A DNA stretch of 64,000 nt, taken from positions 372,001 through 436,000 of the forward strand of contig CAVRZO010000001.1 of the NCBI GenBank assembly GCA_963725615.1. The letters run 5' to 3'. Numbering within the stretch: the first letter of the stretch is position 1; every line of letters begins with the position of its first letter. This DNA comes from JAIQFF01 sp963725615 (lineage in GTDB: Bacteria; Acidobacteriota; Terriglobia; Terriglobales; Acidobacteriaceae). Positions 1 to 8,666 of this stretch are shown piece by piece. The translations under genes were made by a program, and so were the position numbers. Under the pieces are notes generated by a model. The model saw only the letters and a list, made by a program, of their open reading frames with translations, was not told the DNA's origin and did not search any database.

Positions 1-2
1 AC

Positions 3-971
3 GCCGCCTACGATGCGCACCATTCGCCTCTGTGGTACCTGATCGCATCCGCTCCGCTGGAGCTGCGACCTCCAGGAAATATCCGCGAGCTTCATTGGTT
101 AGCCTGCGTGCCGTACCTGATGTTTGGCCTGCTGCTGGGCGCTTCGCTCTGGTACGTGGCGCGCCGCCTTTTTGGCAATGCCGGCGGTTACGTCGCGCTG
201 GCTCTTTATTGTTTCTCGCCGGGTATTGTCCGTGCCTGCGCGCTTTGGTCCGCCGAGCCCGAGGTGGGCGCAGCCTGGGGAGCGTTCGGAGCAATCTTCA
301 CCGCCATCGCCGTGGCCCATACGCTGTACGCGCCGCGTGAAGTGGTGCTGTGGAACTGGCGGCGCATTGGGTTGCTGGGATTGTCGCTGGCGCTCGCCGT
401 CGGCTCACAGTTTTCGCTGGTGATTGTGCTGCCGGTAGCGCTGGCGTTCATGCTGTACCTCGCTCCCACCCGGCGCATGGCTGCCTTGGCGATCTGGACA
501 GTGGCTTGTGGGATTGCGCTGCTGTTCGGCTACGCCTCCTACTTTTTCCACGGACGCGCTTTGTGGCAGGGAATTCGGCACGCATCCTTTCTAGGAATCT
601 CGTGGAAGGCTTACGCCATGCCCAAGGCTTATCATCAGGTGCTGGCGCAACTGGGACAAAGCAGTCCCGCGCTGGTGGTAGCATTGCCCGTCGCGTTTAT
701 CACATACCTGGCTTGGCCTCGCGCTCGCTACTTTGGAAACACGGCGCCCTTGCTGGTTGTCGCCCTGTTCCTGGTGCTCGGCTTGGGTACACCGCACTAT
801 CCCGGCCTCGGCTTTCAATTCATGGCGGTGCCCTTCGTGTTCGTTTTTGTAGCCGGCATCGCGGCGGATCTGCTGGAAACTCGCTATCACGAGATCGCCG
901 TGGCCGCCGTTTCAGGCCTGTTAGTAGCGAACGCCGCATGGAACCTCTGGGAGCTGGCCCGCATCAGGTAA
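3..971 (+). CDS. GT-C-like multi-spanning membrane protein (C-terminal part)
   Basis: The reading frame is open from the first bases of the window, so the true start lies upstream. What is visible is about 320 residues with many hydrophobic segments, ending in a Trp/Leu-rich helix and a basic tail. A His-His-Ser-Pro-Leu-Trp-Tyr stretch near the beginning resembles the loop following the first periplasmic region in GT-C glycosyltransferases (family 39 / ArnT / PMT type), which transfer sugars from polyprenyl-phosphate donors. The catalytic Asp region would be upstream and cannot be seen, so the family is an inference from topology. No downstream gene overlaps it; 132 bp separate it from the next ORF. 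Confidence 0.6.
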   Translation, partial: AAYDAHHSPLWYLIASAPLELRPPGNIRELHWLACVPYLMFGLLLGASLWYVARRLFGNAGGYVALALYCFSPGIVRACALWSAEPEVGAAWGAFGAIFTAIAVAHTLYAPREVVLWNWRRIGLLGLSLALAVGSQFSLVIVLPVALAFMLYLAPTRRMAALAIWTVACGIALLFGYASYFFHGRALWQGIRHASFLGISWKAYAMPKAYHQVLAQLGQSSPALVVALPVAFITYLAWPRARYFGNTAPLLVVALFLVLGLGTPHYPGLGFQFMAVPFVFVFVAGIAADLLETRYHEIAVAAVSGLLVANAAWNLWELARIR

Positions 972-1103
972 GAGTGACCATCGTCACCGCCTTATGCTTC
1001 AACCACTTAGAACCATCTTCGGAATTGACAAAATAAGGACAAACCAACTGCCCTCCGTGAAGCTCTAATTAAACGAGCGGTATTTGTTCAGGGGGCCTGC
1101 GCC

Positions 1104-1904
1104 ATGGTTTCCAAACTGGGGTATGATTTGTATGTGAAGCGGCTGAACTCAGCCACGGTAGCGGCACTTGCCCTGGTTGCAGGTGGATGGATTTCGCTAA
1201 CGCTCGTTCCTGCTGCGAACGCACAAATCAACGGCGTTCCGGCGTCGGTCACCTCCACCAATTTTGGCGGACATCTGAATTCCACCCCGGGTGTGCCGGC
1301 CAGCATCACTTCGCTCGGACCGAATGGCATTCAGCCCAGGAATCCGTTTCCCAATCAGCCCGCGTGCTGCATCAATCCCCTGTTTCCGGTGAACCCGAAC
1401 CCGCCGACTAACCGGCGTCATCATCGCCAGCGTGGCCAATTCTTCCCCGGGGGTGGTGCGGTCTACGTTCCGTACGCCTATCCTGTGGTTGGAGAACCTG
1501 ACCCCGGAGACGCGATGGCGGACCAGCAGGAAAATCAGCCGGAAGAGGATTACCGTGGCGGACCGACCATCTTCGATCGCCGCGGCCCGGGAGCACCCGC
1601 GCGCTCCTATGCCGATGCCTACCCGCCGCCACGTCGTCCCCAGCCGGAAGCCGAGGCCGCTCCAGCGGTCCCGCCGACGGAGACCCCGGTCCCCGACCAG
1701 CCGCAAACCCTGCTCGTCTTCAAAGACGGCCACCAGCTCGAAGTCCAGAACTACGCCGTGATTGGAGACACACTGTACGACTTGACGCCGGGACGCCATC
1801 ACAAGATCGCGCTCGACGAGCTAGACCTGACTTCCACCGCGAAACAGAACGACGATCGCGGCATTGATTTCCGCTTGCCGCCTAAGCCTGAAGCGACAAA
1901 GTAA
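1104..1904 (+). CDS. Secreted Pro-rich protein of unknown function
   Basis: 266 residues. A hydrophobic signal peptide ends near Ala-Asn-Ala-Gln (about residue 40). The ATG at 1104 has a GGGGG motif about 9 nt upstream; an in-frame GTG at 1134 would give a more usual signal-peptide length. The mature part has a low-complexity N-terminal half (Asn/Pro/Gly, then Arg/Pro/Glu rich) and a folded-looking C-terminal module starting LLVFKDGHQLEVQNYAVIG and ending near DELDL. The same module occurs in the following gene, whose ATG directly follows this stop codon, so the two are translationally coupled paralogues. Function unknown. Confidence 0.8.
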   Translation: MVSKLGYDLYVKRLNSATVAALALVAGGWISLTLVPAANAQINGVPASVTSTNFGGHLNSTPGVPASITSLGPNGIQPRNPFPNQPACCINPLFPVNPNPPTNRRHHRQRGQFFPGGGAVYVPYAYPVVGEPDPGDAMADQQENQPEEDYRGGPTIFDRRGPGAPARSYADAYPPPRRPQPEAEAAPAVPPTETPVPDQPQTLLVFKDGHQLEVQNYAVIGDTLYDLTPGRHHKIALDELDLTSTAKQNDDRGIDFRLPPKPEATK

Positions 1905-2642
1905 ATGCCAAGCCGGTTCGCTCTCGCCATCTTCGCAGCTGCGCTTGCGATATCGCCAGCCGCAGCGCAGCTTCGCGCCACGGGCGCAGGCACAGCGGGA
2001 TTCGGCATCAATGCGGGCTCAGCTGGGATGGGTTCGCCTGGAATGGGTTCCAGCCGCGTTCTTGGTAGCTCCGGCCGCTTCCATCAGGGGCATCGCTCGG
2101 AGCGAGGCTCGACCGTGCTGGCCTATCCGTATTTTTATTCCGATTCGGATTACGACTCTGGAGAAGTTTCGCGGCAGCCCCAGGTCGTCATAGTCCAGGC
2201 TTCGGCGCCGGCCCCGCCCCCCGCGCCACCGGCTCCGCGCGAGTCACTGCTGATCGAGTGGCAGGGCGATCATTTCGTGCGCACCACGTCCACGAGGGAT
2301 TCCGCTGGCGCACTGATCGCCACTGACTACTCAGAAAAATCCTCTGCGCCTTTGTCAGCGAACGCACGACCAGTGGCAGCGACAAAGAGTGCAGCTCAGC
2401 CGCCGCGCGAGCTTCCGCCCGCCGTGCTCGTATTTCGCGATGGCCGCAAGGAAGAAGTGAGCGAATACACCATCATGAACGGGACTATCTACTCGAAGGC
2501 AGACTATTGGACCACGGGATCGTGGACCAGGAAGATACAGATTGCCGATCTCGACGTACCCGCCACGCTGAAGCTGAACCAGGAGCGCGGCCTGAAGTTC
2601 GTGCTGCCCGCAAGTTCCAACGAAGTTGTAACCAGGCCGTAG
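1905..2642 (+). CDS. Secreted paralogue of the preceding protein
   Basis: 245 residues with a clear signal peptide (Ala/Ile-rich, cleavage near Ala-Ala-Ala-Gln at about 20-22). A Gly/Ser/Met-rich segment and a Pro/Ala linker precede a C-terminal module (VLVFRDGRKEEVSEYTIMNG ... IADLDV) that matches the end of the upstream protein: beta-strand, Asp-Gly turn, strand, then a short Ile-x-x-x-Asp-Leu-Asp element. The start codon abuts the previous stop with no spacer. The pair probably arose by tandem duplication. Role unknown; a cell-envelope location is inferred from the signal peptides. Confidence 0.8.
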   Translation: MPSRFALAIFAAALAISPAAAQLRATGAGTAGFGINAGSAGMGSPGMGSSRVLGSSGRFHQGHRSERGSTVLAYPYFYSDSDYDSGEVSRQPQVVIVQASAPAPPPAPPAPRESLLIEWQGDHFVRTTSTRDSAGALIATDYSEKSSAPLSANARPVAATKSAAQPPRELPPAVLVFRDGRKEEVSEYTIMNGTIYSKADYWTTGSWTRKIQIADLDVPATLKLNQERGLKFVLPASSNEVVTRP

Positions 2643-2681
2643 CCTCTGTTCTCGGCACTCATCCTAGGCAGAGCGGGCGGA

Positions 2682-3104
2682 TCAGGCGCGAGAACTCCTC
2701 AGCAGTCCCACTCCCAGCGCCAATAACCCCACCGCCAGAACTACTGCTCCCGCATAGGCGAGGTAAATGAAACCATTCGGTTCCGTGGCGTGGGGAGAAA
2801 GCACAGAAAAGAAAAATGCTGCCGGCAAGAAGATGGCGGCGGAAGGTATGGAAGCGCGCACATACTGCTTCCATCCCTCGGACAGATTGGCCTCGTCCAC
2901 ATAGCGGAGCGCGACCAGTGACAAGACCAGCAACACTCCCGCGTGCGCATGGCCGGCGCGAAAAAGGTTTTGTCGCAAAGGGTTTTCCATGTATCCCGAA
3001 TTCCGGTCGAGCAGGAACATCAGCAGCGACACACCGCCGTAGAGAACGGAGGGGAATACGACCAGAAGGATGCCGGCGACGCGGCGCGACTCGGAACTCA
3101 CCAT
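2682..3104 (-). CDS. Four-helix integral membrane protein
   Basis: 140 residues with four hydrophobic segments (about residues 10-31, 50-67, 87-105 and 112-135). A GHAHAG motif opens the second helix; His residues at a membrane edge could bind metal or haem, but this is speculation. The ATG is preceded by GAGGAGCA. It is the last gene of a leftward unit SDR-cupin-membrane protein, with gaps of 10 and 17 bp, and its 3' end faces the end of the secreted paralogue pair. No family recognised. Confidence 0.75.
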   Translation of the reverse strand: MVSSESRRVAGILLVVFPSVLYGGVSLLMFLLDRNSGYMENPLRQNLFRAGHAHAGVLLVLSLVALRYVDEANLSEGWKQYVRASIPSAAIFLPAAFFFSVLSPHATEPNGFIYLAYAGAVVLAVGLLALGVGLLRSSRA

Positions 3105-3121
3105 GACACTGCTCCTCAGGC

Positions 3122-3442
3122 CTATTTGAATTCGCCCCTTAACGGATAGTCAACAATAATGGCGCGGCCGTCGGTGAGGGCTTTGACCGAATGGGGGACA
3201 TTGCCGGGCACGATCGCGACCAGGCCCGGCCGGACGATCTCGGAAACGCCCGCGATCGTCATCTCGAGCTCGCCCTCGACCACCTCGTACACTTCTTCCT
3301 GAGGATGGAAGTGCTCATGAATCGATGCGCCGCGCACGAAATCGTAGTGCGCGAAGGTCATGCTCGGCGAGTGGAAATAACGACCATGCCAGCCCGGCAA
3401 GCGTTCAATAACGTCGAGCTTGCTGGTGTCAATAAATGGCAT
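3122..3442 (-). CDS. Small single-domain cupin protein
   Basis: 106 residues forming one beta-barrel cupin. The first cupin motif is visible as Gly38 ... His44-x-His46-x3-Glu50 ... Gly57, and the second contributes His84 in VPGNVPHSV, giving the usual His/His/Glu/His metal site. There is no signal peptide, so it is cytoplasmic. A strong AAGGAGG ribosome site precedes the ATG. It lies 10 bp downstream of the SDR gene and is probably co-transcribed with it; the pair may act on the same small carbonyl substrate (inference). The substrate cannot be assigned from sequence. Confidence 0.85.
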   Translation of the reverse strand: MPFIDTSKLDVIERLPGWHGRYFHSPSMTFAHYDFVRGASIHEHFHPQEEVYEVVEGELEMTIAGVSEIVRPGLVAIVPGNVPHSVKALTDGRAIIVDYPLRGEFK

Positions 3443-3452
3443 AGGGCCTCCT

Positions 3453-4184
3453 TCAACTGAAGTACCATCCCCCGTTTGGATTGACGGTCTGCCCGGTCAT
3501 ATAGGCATTTTCCGCCAGCATTAGCACCACGGAAGCTACTTCGTCGACGTTGCCGAAGCGCCCGATGGGAATCACACTCGAAGTCGCTCGCGGGTTCGAG
3601 CGCAACATGTCAGTCTCAACCAGCGCCAGGCAAACCGTGTTGGCGGTGATACCTTCCTTCGCCAGCAATGCGGCGTAGGAGTGCGTCAGACCCAGCATCC
3701 CAGCCTTCGACGCAGCGTAGTGCGGTCCTACCAGCCCGCCGGTTTGCGCCGCTGTAGACGAGATATTGATGATCCGCCCCCACCGCTGGGCGCGCATCTG
3801 CGGCAGCACAGCCTGCGTCACGAGGAACGCAGACTTCAGATTCACGTTGATGTGCTCCTCCCAATCCGCCTCGGAAATGTCCTCCAACTTGATCTGACGC
3901 GCCATGCCCGCGTTGTTTACTAGAACGTTCACCGCCCCGAGTTCGCGCTCAACTTGCGCCACCATTCTTTTCACTTCATCGGATTGCGAAACGTCCGCTT
4001 GAATCGCCAAGGCGCGGCGGCCGAGTTTCCGGATCCCGGCGCAAACGGTCTCGGCCTCTTCAGAACGCAAGCGAAAATTTACCGCGATGTCCGCGCCGGC
4101 CCCAGCCAGCGACAAGGCAACGGCAGCGCCGATCCCCCGGCTGGCGCCGGTCACCAGGGCAATTTTTCCTGTGAGCGAGTCCAT
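3453..4184 (-). CDS. SDR-family NAD(P)-dependent oxidoreductase (FabG-like)
   Basis: 243 residues, the standard length of a classical short-chain dehydrogenase/reductase. Visible motifs are the cofactor glycine motif TGASRGIG (12-19), NNAG (90-93), Asn115, Ser143, and catalytic Tyr156-x3-Lys160 in YAASK. The C-terminal NPNGGWYFS is FabG-like. An Arg after the first strand (NFRLRS) suggests NADPH preference. It could be a 3-oxoacyl-ACP reductase or a dehydrogenase of another beta-keto substrate; it is not in a fatty-acid cluster, so fabG is not assigned. First gene of the SDR-cupin-membrane unit, divergent from the ATP-grasp gene. Confidence 0.88.
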   Translation of the reverse strand: MDSLTGKIALVTGASRGIGAAVALSLAGAGADIAVNFRLRSEEAETVCAGIRKLGRRALAIQADVSQSDEVKRMVAQVERELGAVNVLVNNAGMARQIKLEDISEADWEEHINVNLKSAFLVTQAVLPQMRAQRWGRIINISSTAAQTGGLVGPHYAASKAGMLGLTHSYAALLAKEGITANTVCLALVETDMLRSNPRATSSVIPIGRFGNVDEVASVVLMLAENAYMTGQTVNPNGGWYFS

Positions 4185-4243
4185 AATGGTCTATGCGACC
4201 CTGATTATCCCATCGCCGCAACTGCCCTGCGTACCGGATTCGG

Positions 4244-4249
4244 TATAAT
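4244..4249 (+). promoter_or_regulatory. Candidate -10 box of the ATP-grasp gene
   Basis: A perfect TATAAT lies 49 bp before the ATG at 4298 in the divergent spacer. No good -35 element was seen at the expected spacing. Confidence 0.4.
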
Positions 4250-4297
4250 TTTCGCGCCGCCGCTCTCGTCCCGGTGAACCCGGCTGTCCAAGGCGCC

Positions 4298-5584
4298 ATG
4301 GAAAAGAAAAAGTTTCTCTTCGACTCCCTCAGCGGCTTGATCGGCGATATCGCCTGGCAAGTCTCCAAGGAAGGCCACGAGGTCCGGTACTACATCAAAG
4401 ACCAGAAAGAAGCCGACATTGCCGACGGCTTCGTGGCCAAATCCGACAACCCCGAGAAAGACGCCGAATGGGCCGACATCATCGTTTTCGATGACACGCT
4501 CGGCCAGGGAGAGAAAGCGCATGCCCTGCGAGCCCAGGGGAAGAAGGTCATCGGTGGCTCCGCCTACAGCGACCGCCTCGAGGACGACCGTTCCTTCGGT
4601 CAGGAGGAGCTCAAGAAAGCCGGCGTCAACATTATTCCCTACCGGGAATTCGATTCCTTCGACGAAGCCATGGAGCACGTGGTGAAGAATCCCGATCGCT
4701 ACGTCATCAAACCCAGCGGCGAGGCGCAGAACGTGAAGCGGCGCTTGTTTGTCGGCGAAGAGGAGGATGGACAGGACGTCATCCGGATGCTGGACGCTTA
4801 CAAGCGGGCATTCTCCGATGAGATCAAAGTCTTCCAGCTGCAACGCCGGGTCACAGGCGTGGAGGTTGCGGTCGGGGCGTTTTTCAACGGCAAACAGTTC
4901 ATCTATCCGGTGAACATCAACTTCGAGCACAAGAAGCTGTTTCCCGGAAACCTGGGCCCGCCCACCGGAGAAATGGGGACATCCATGTTCTGGAGTCCTC
5001 CCAACCAGCTCTTCAATCAGACCCTGCTCAAGATGGAATCGAAGCTGGCGGAAGAAGGCTACGTCGGATATATCGACGTGAATTGCATCGTGAATGGCAA
5101 CGGCATCTATCCGCTGGAGTTCACCGCGCGCTTTGGATACCCCACGATAAGTATTCAACAGGCCGGGATGAATACTCCCATCGGCCAGTTCTTCTGGGAC
5201 TTGGCCAGCGGCAATGATCCCAAGCTGCGGGTGAAAAACGGCTTTCAAATCGGAGTGCGAATCGTGGTCCCGCCTTTTCCCTTCGACGACAACGAAACCT
5301 TCGAATCGTTTTCTCGGAATGCGGCCATCGTGTTCAAGAAACCACCCAACGACGAGTATCACATCGAAGATGTGAAACAGGTCAACAGCCAGTGGCTGGT
5401 GGCCGGCACATCAGGAGTGATTCTCATCGTCGTCGGTTTGGGACAGACCATGAAACAGGCTCAGTCGCAGGTTTACTCGCGCATTAAGAACGTGATGATT
5501 CCCAACATGTACTACCGGACTGACATCGGAGACCGCTGGGATGAGGACAGCGACCGCCTGCATAACTGGGGAATTTTGCGATAA
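4298..5584 (+). CDS. PurD-like ATP-grasp ligase
   Basis: 428 residues from the ATG at 4298 (AAGG 4 nt upstream); an in-frame GTG at 4274 would add eight residues. The fold is that of phosphoribosylamine-glycine ligase: an N-terminal dinucleotide-like domain, ATP-grasp elements YVIKPSGEA (135-143), VEVAVGAFFNG (188-198) and the metal-binding LEFTARFGYPT (273-283), and a C-terminal lid. It also has the NLGPPTGEMGT loop (218-228) of the family. PurD catalyses ATP-dependent ligation of glycine to 5-phosphoribosylamine in purine synthesis. This copy is divergent and lies outside a purine operon, so it may join a different amine and acid. Calling it PurD-like is safer than purD. Confidence 0.75.
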   Translation: MEKKKFLFDSLSGLIGDIAWQVSKEGHEVRYYIKDQKEADIADGFVAKSDNPEKDAEWADIIVFDDTLGQGEKAHALRAQGKKVIGGSAYSDRLEDDRSFGQEELKKAGVNIIPYREFDSFDEAMEHVVKNPDRYVIKPSGEAQNVKRRLFVGEEEDGQDVIRMLDAYKRAFSDEIKVFQLQRRVTGVEVAVGAFFNGKQFIYPVNINFEHKKLFPGNLGPPTGEMGTSMFWSPPNQLFNQTLLKMESKLAEEGYVGYIDVNCIVNGNGIYPLEFTARFGYPTISIQQAGMNTPIGQFFWDLASGNDPKLRVKNGFQIGVRIVVPPFPFDDNETFESFSRNAAIVFKKPPNDEYHIEDVKQVNSQWLVAGTSGVILIVVGLGQTMKQAQSQVYSRIKNVMIPNMYYRTDIGDRWDEDSDRLHNWGILR

Positions 5585-5614
5585 AGAAAACCGCCCCTCG
5601 GGGAAGCCAGACGA

Positions 5615-5644
5615 TCAACATAGCCGCTCAAATCATGGTATAAT
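5615..5644 (+). promoter_or_regulatory. Candidate gyrA promoter
   Basis: TCAACA (5615-5620), an 18-bp spacer, then a perfect TATAAT (5639-5644). It would give a leader of roughly 200 nt before gyrA that contains the palindrome at 5719-5830. Confidence 0.45.
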
Positions 5645-5718
5645 TCTCATATCGCAGATCGAACGTAACTTCCTGTAAATGCAATTGCTTAGAGGCAGAA
5701 AAACTGTCAGATTCTTCA

Positions 5719-5830
5719 GTGTGGGATGGACACTCCTGTCCGTCGTTTTTGAAGCTGGATTTGGACCTGAAGATTCGATGCCGAGCAAGATCAAAGTCAA
5801 AGGCGGCGGACAAGAGTGCCCGCCCCACAC
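5719..5830. repeat. Long imperfect palindrome, class A
   Basis: Outer arms of about 27 bp beginning GTGTGGGATGGACACTCCTG and ending in the near reverse complement ...GCCCGCCCCACAC, around a roughly 58-bp centre. It has the outer-arm design of the other class A elements in the window but lacks the inner GAGCGAAGCTC hairpins. It lies in the gyrA leader. Confidence 0.6.
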
Positions 5831-5854
5831 GAGCTAAGAGCTAGAAGCTTTCTT

Positions 5855-8530
5855 ATGGCTGACGATCAGAATCCTGAACTCCCCTTGACTCCTCCGCCCA
5901 ACGGCGGAGACGGCACCGGCATCCCCGGCGCGCTCAACATTCAACCCGTCAATATCGAAGAGGAGATGAAGAAGTCTTATCTCGACTATTCGATGTCGGT
6001 GATTATCGGCCGTGCGCTGCCCGACGTCCGCGACGGATTGAAGCCTGTACATCGCCGCATTCTGTACACCATGCAGCAGATGGGTCTGGCGCCCAACAAG
6101 TCCACCCGCAAGTGCGCCAGAATCGTCGGCGACGTCATGGGCAAATACCATCCTCATGGCAACCTCGCGGTGTACGACGCTCTGGTGCGACTGGCGCAAC
6201 CGTTCGCCATGCGCTATCCGCTGGTGGATGGACAAGGCAACTTCGGCTCCGTCGATGGCGATCCGCCCGCAGCCGATCGTTACACTGAAGCCAAACTTAC
6301 CCGGGTAGCTACGGCGCTGTTGGAAGATCTCGACAAAGATACCGTCGACATGCGTCCGAACTACGACGGCAACGAAATCGAGCCCGACGTTCTTCCCGCG
6401 CGCATTCCTAACCTGCTGGTGAACGGATCAGACGGCATCGCGGTGGGCATGGCGACAAAGATTCCGCCGCACAACCTGACCGAAATCGTGGACGCGACGA
6501 TCACGCTGGTGAACAGTCCCGACGCCCAGCTCGCCGAAATCTTGAAATTCGTGCAAGGCCCGGATTTCCCCACTGCCGGAATCATTCACGGCCGAGGCGG
6601 AATCGTGGATGCCTACAAACACGGCCGCGGCCGCTTCATGATGCGCGCCAAGGCCGGCATCGAAACTTTCAACAAAGACCGCAAAGCCATCGTCATCACC
6701 GAGATTCCGTACCAGGTCAACAAAGCTCGCCTGGTGGAGCGTATCGCGCAGCTGGTGAATGACAAGATCGTTGACGCGATCTCCGACATTCGCGACGAAA
6801 GCGACCGCGACGGCATGCGCATCGTGGTCGAACTCAAGCGCGACGGCGAACCCCAACTCGTGCTCAACCAGCTCTTCAAGCACACCCAGATGCAGGAAAG
6901 CTTCAGCATGATCCTGCTCGCCGTGGTCAACGGTCAGCCCAAGGAAATGGGCCTGGTGCAGGCGATCAAGCACTTCATTGACCATCGTGTCGACGTCGTC
7001 CGCCGCCGCACCGCCTACCTGCTCTCGAAAGCCAAAGACCGCGAGCACATTCTCGAAGGCTACCTGACCGCGCTCGATCACCTGGACAACGTAATCACCA
7101 TTATCCGCGCCAGCGCCAACCGCGCCGAAGCCCGCGAGAACCTGGTCGCGTACTTTGCCGGCAAGAAGATTGACATCAACGTCACCGGCCGCGCACCCAA
7201 GCGCGATCCGGAAAAGCCGTTCACGGGAATTCAAGCAGACGCGATTCTCGAACTGCAACTGCATCGCCTGACCAAGCTCTCCATCGACGAGATCACGAAA
7301 GAGCTAAACGTCACGCGCGAACACATCGCCGAATACGAAGCCATTCTGAGCTCGGAAAAGAAACTGCGCACGGTGATCGTGCGGGAACTCGAAGAAGTAA
7401 AGAAACTGTACGGTGACGAGCGCCGCACCGTCATCGAAGACGAAGCTGCCGAGATCCATCTCGAAGACCTGATTGCTGACGAGCAAGTCGCAGTCACGGT
7501 CAGCCACGGCGGCTACATGAAGCGCACCCCGATCTCGACCTACCGCATGCAGCGTCGCGGAGGCACGGGCCGCACCGGCATGAAGACGCGCGACGAAGAT
7601 TTCGTCGAGCATCTCTTCATTGCTTCCACCCACGCATACATTCTCATCTTCACTAACACCGGCCGCGTTTACTGGCTGAAGGTGTATGAGATCCCGGACA
7701 TCAGCGCCGCCGGCAAAGGCAAGCACGTCGGCAACCTGGTCGGTCTGCAACCCGGCGAGACTGTCCGCACCATGCTTGCGGTCCGCAATCTTGAAGAAGC
7801 CGGCCGATACATCTTCTTCGCCACCCGCAACGGCCTGGTGAAGAAGACCGAGCTCAAGGACTTCTGCCACGTGCGCTCGAACGGCATCTATGCCATCAGC
7901 ATCGAGCAGGGCGACGAACTGGTCGCAGCCCGTCTCACCGACGGACAGCAGATCGTCTTCCTGGCCACGCACGAAGGTCAGGCCATCCGCTTCGACGAAG
8001 AGGACGTCCGCCCCATGGGCCGCCAGGCATACGGTGTCTGGGGCATCCGCATGGAAAAGGGCGACTACCTTGTCGGCATGGCAACCACGCCGAAGGACAT
8101 CAAGAAAGCGGTGGAAGAAGCTGCCAAAGCCGCAGCCGATGCAGGCATGCCGGAAGCCACCGCCACCGACGAGACTCTGCCGCTGAAAGGCTCGCTGATT
8201 CTCTCGGTCACCGAAAATGGCTACGGCAAACGCACCCCCGCCGACGAATACCGTCTGCAGGGACGCGGCGGCTCCGGCGTCATCAACGTGAAAACCACCG
8301 AGCGCAACGGCAAAGTCGTAGGCATCGCGCAGGTGGATGAACACTCCGAGGTCATGCTGATCAGCCAGTACGGCAAAATCATCCGCATGGACTCAAAGAC
8401 CATTCGCGAATCCGGCCGCGCCGCGCAGGGCGTGCGGTTGCTGAACCTGGAGCCCGGCGATCGGGTGGCGGCGTCTGTGGTCATCCCGCCGGAAGAAGAG
8501 CCGGCCAATGGGGGGACGCTGATTCAGTAG
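5855..8530 (+). CDS. gyrA: DNA gyrase subunit A
   Basis: 891 residues from the ATG at 5855; the frame stays open a few codons upstream, but the homologous start is here. GyrA is the breakage-reunion subunit of gyrase, which adds negative supercoils. Visible features are the winged-helix region RALPDVRDGLKPVHRR, the quinolone pocket HPHGNLAVYDAL, catalytic Tyr143 in RYTEAKL, and a C-terminal propeller carrying the GyrA box as QRRGGTG, a variant of QRRGGKG. The box supports gyrase over topoisomerase IV. Residues aligned with E. coli Asp82 and Ser83 are Asn103 and Leu104. gyrB is not in the window. Confidence 0.96.
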   Translation: MADDQNPELPLTPPPNGGDGTGIPGALNIQPVNIEEEMKKSYLDYSMSVIIGRALPDVRDGLKPVHRRILYTMQQMGLAPNKSTRKCARIVGDVMGKYHPHGNLAVYDALVRLAQPFAMRYPLVDGQGNFGSVDGDPPAADRYTEAKLTRVATALLEDLDKDTVDMRPNYDGNEIEPDVLPARIPNLLVNGSDGIAVGMATKIPPHNLTEIVDATITLVNSPDAQLAEILKFVQGPDFPTAGIIHGRGGIVDAYKHGRGRFMMRAKAGIETFNKDRKAIVITEIPYQVNKARLVERIAQLVNDKIVDAISDIRDESDRDGMRIVVELKRDGEPQLVLNQLFKHTQMQESFSMILLAVVNGQPKEMGLVQAIKHFIDHRVDVVRRRTAYLLSKAKDREHILEGYLTALDHLDNVITIIRASANRAEARENLVAYFAGKKIDINVTGRAPKRDPEKPFTGIQADAILELQLHRLTKLSIDEITKELNVTREHIAEYEAILSSEKKLRTVIVRELEEVKKLYGDERRTVIEDEAAEIHLEDLIADEQVAVTVSHGGYMKRTPISTYRMQRRGGTGRTGMKTRDEDFVEHLFIASTHAYILIFTNTGRVYWLKVYEIPDISAAGKGKHVGNLVGLQPGETVRTMLAVRNLEEAGRYIFFATRNGLVKKTELKDFCHVRSNGIYAISIEQGDELVAARLTDGQQIVFLATHEGQAIRFDEEDVRPMGRQAYGVWGIRMEKGDYLVGMATTPKDIKKAVEEAAKAAADAGMPEATATDETLPLKGSLILSVTENGYGKRTPADEYRLQGRGGSGVINVKTTERNGKVVGIAQVDEHSEVMLISQYGKIIRMDSKTIRESGRAAQGVRLLNLEPGDRVAASVVIPPEEEPANGGTLIQ

Positions 8531-8666
8531 AGTGGAGGCAGCCTCAACTGTAAAGATCCCGACATTGTATGTCGAAGACGTAACCTAATTAAACAGCGAT
8601 GTTCCTCCCAACTCAGGCGATGACACGTCGCCCGGGATGCTCTATGCTTGGGCTGGGACCAATGCA

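Noticed and set aside
4205..5362. 385-codon open frame on the minus strand
   Set aside because: Antisense to the ATP-grasp gene; hydrophobic low-complexity translation without family features.
5628..5830. Two overlapping short minus-strand frames upstream of gyrA
   Set aside because: They coincide with a palindromic repeat and share no protein-like features.
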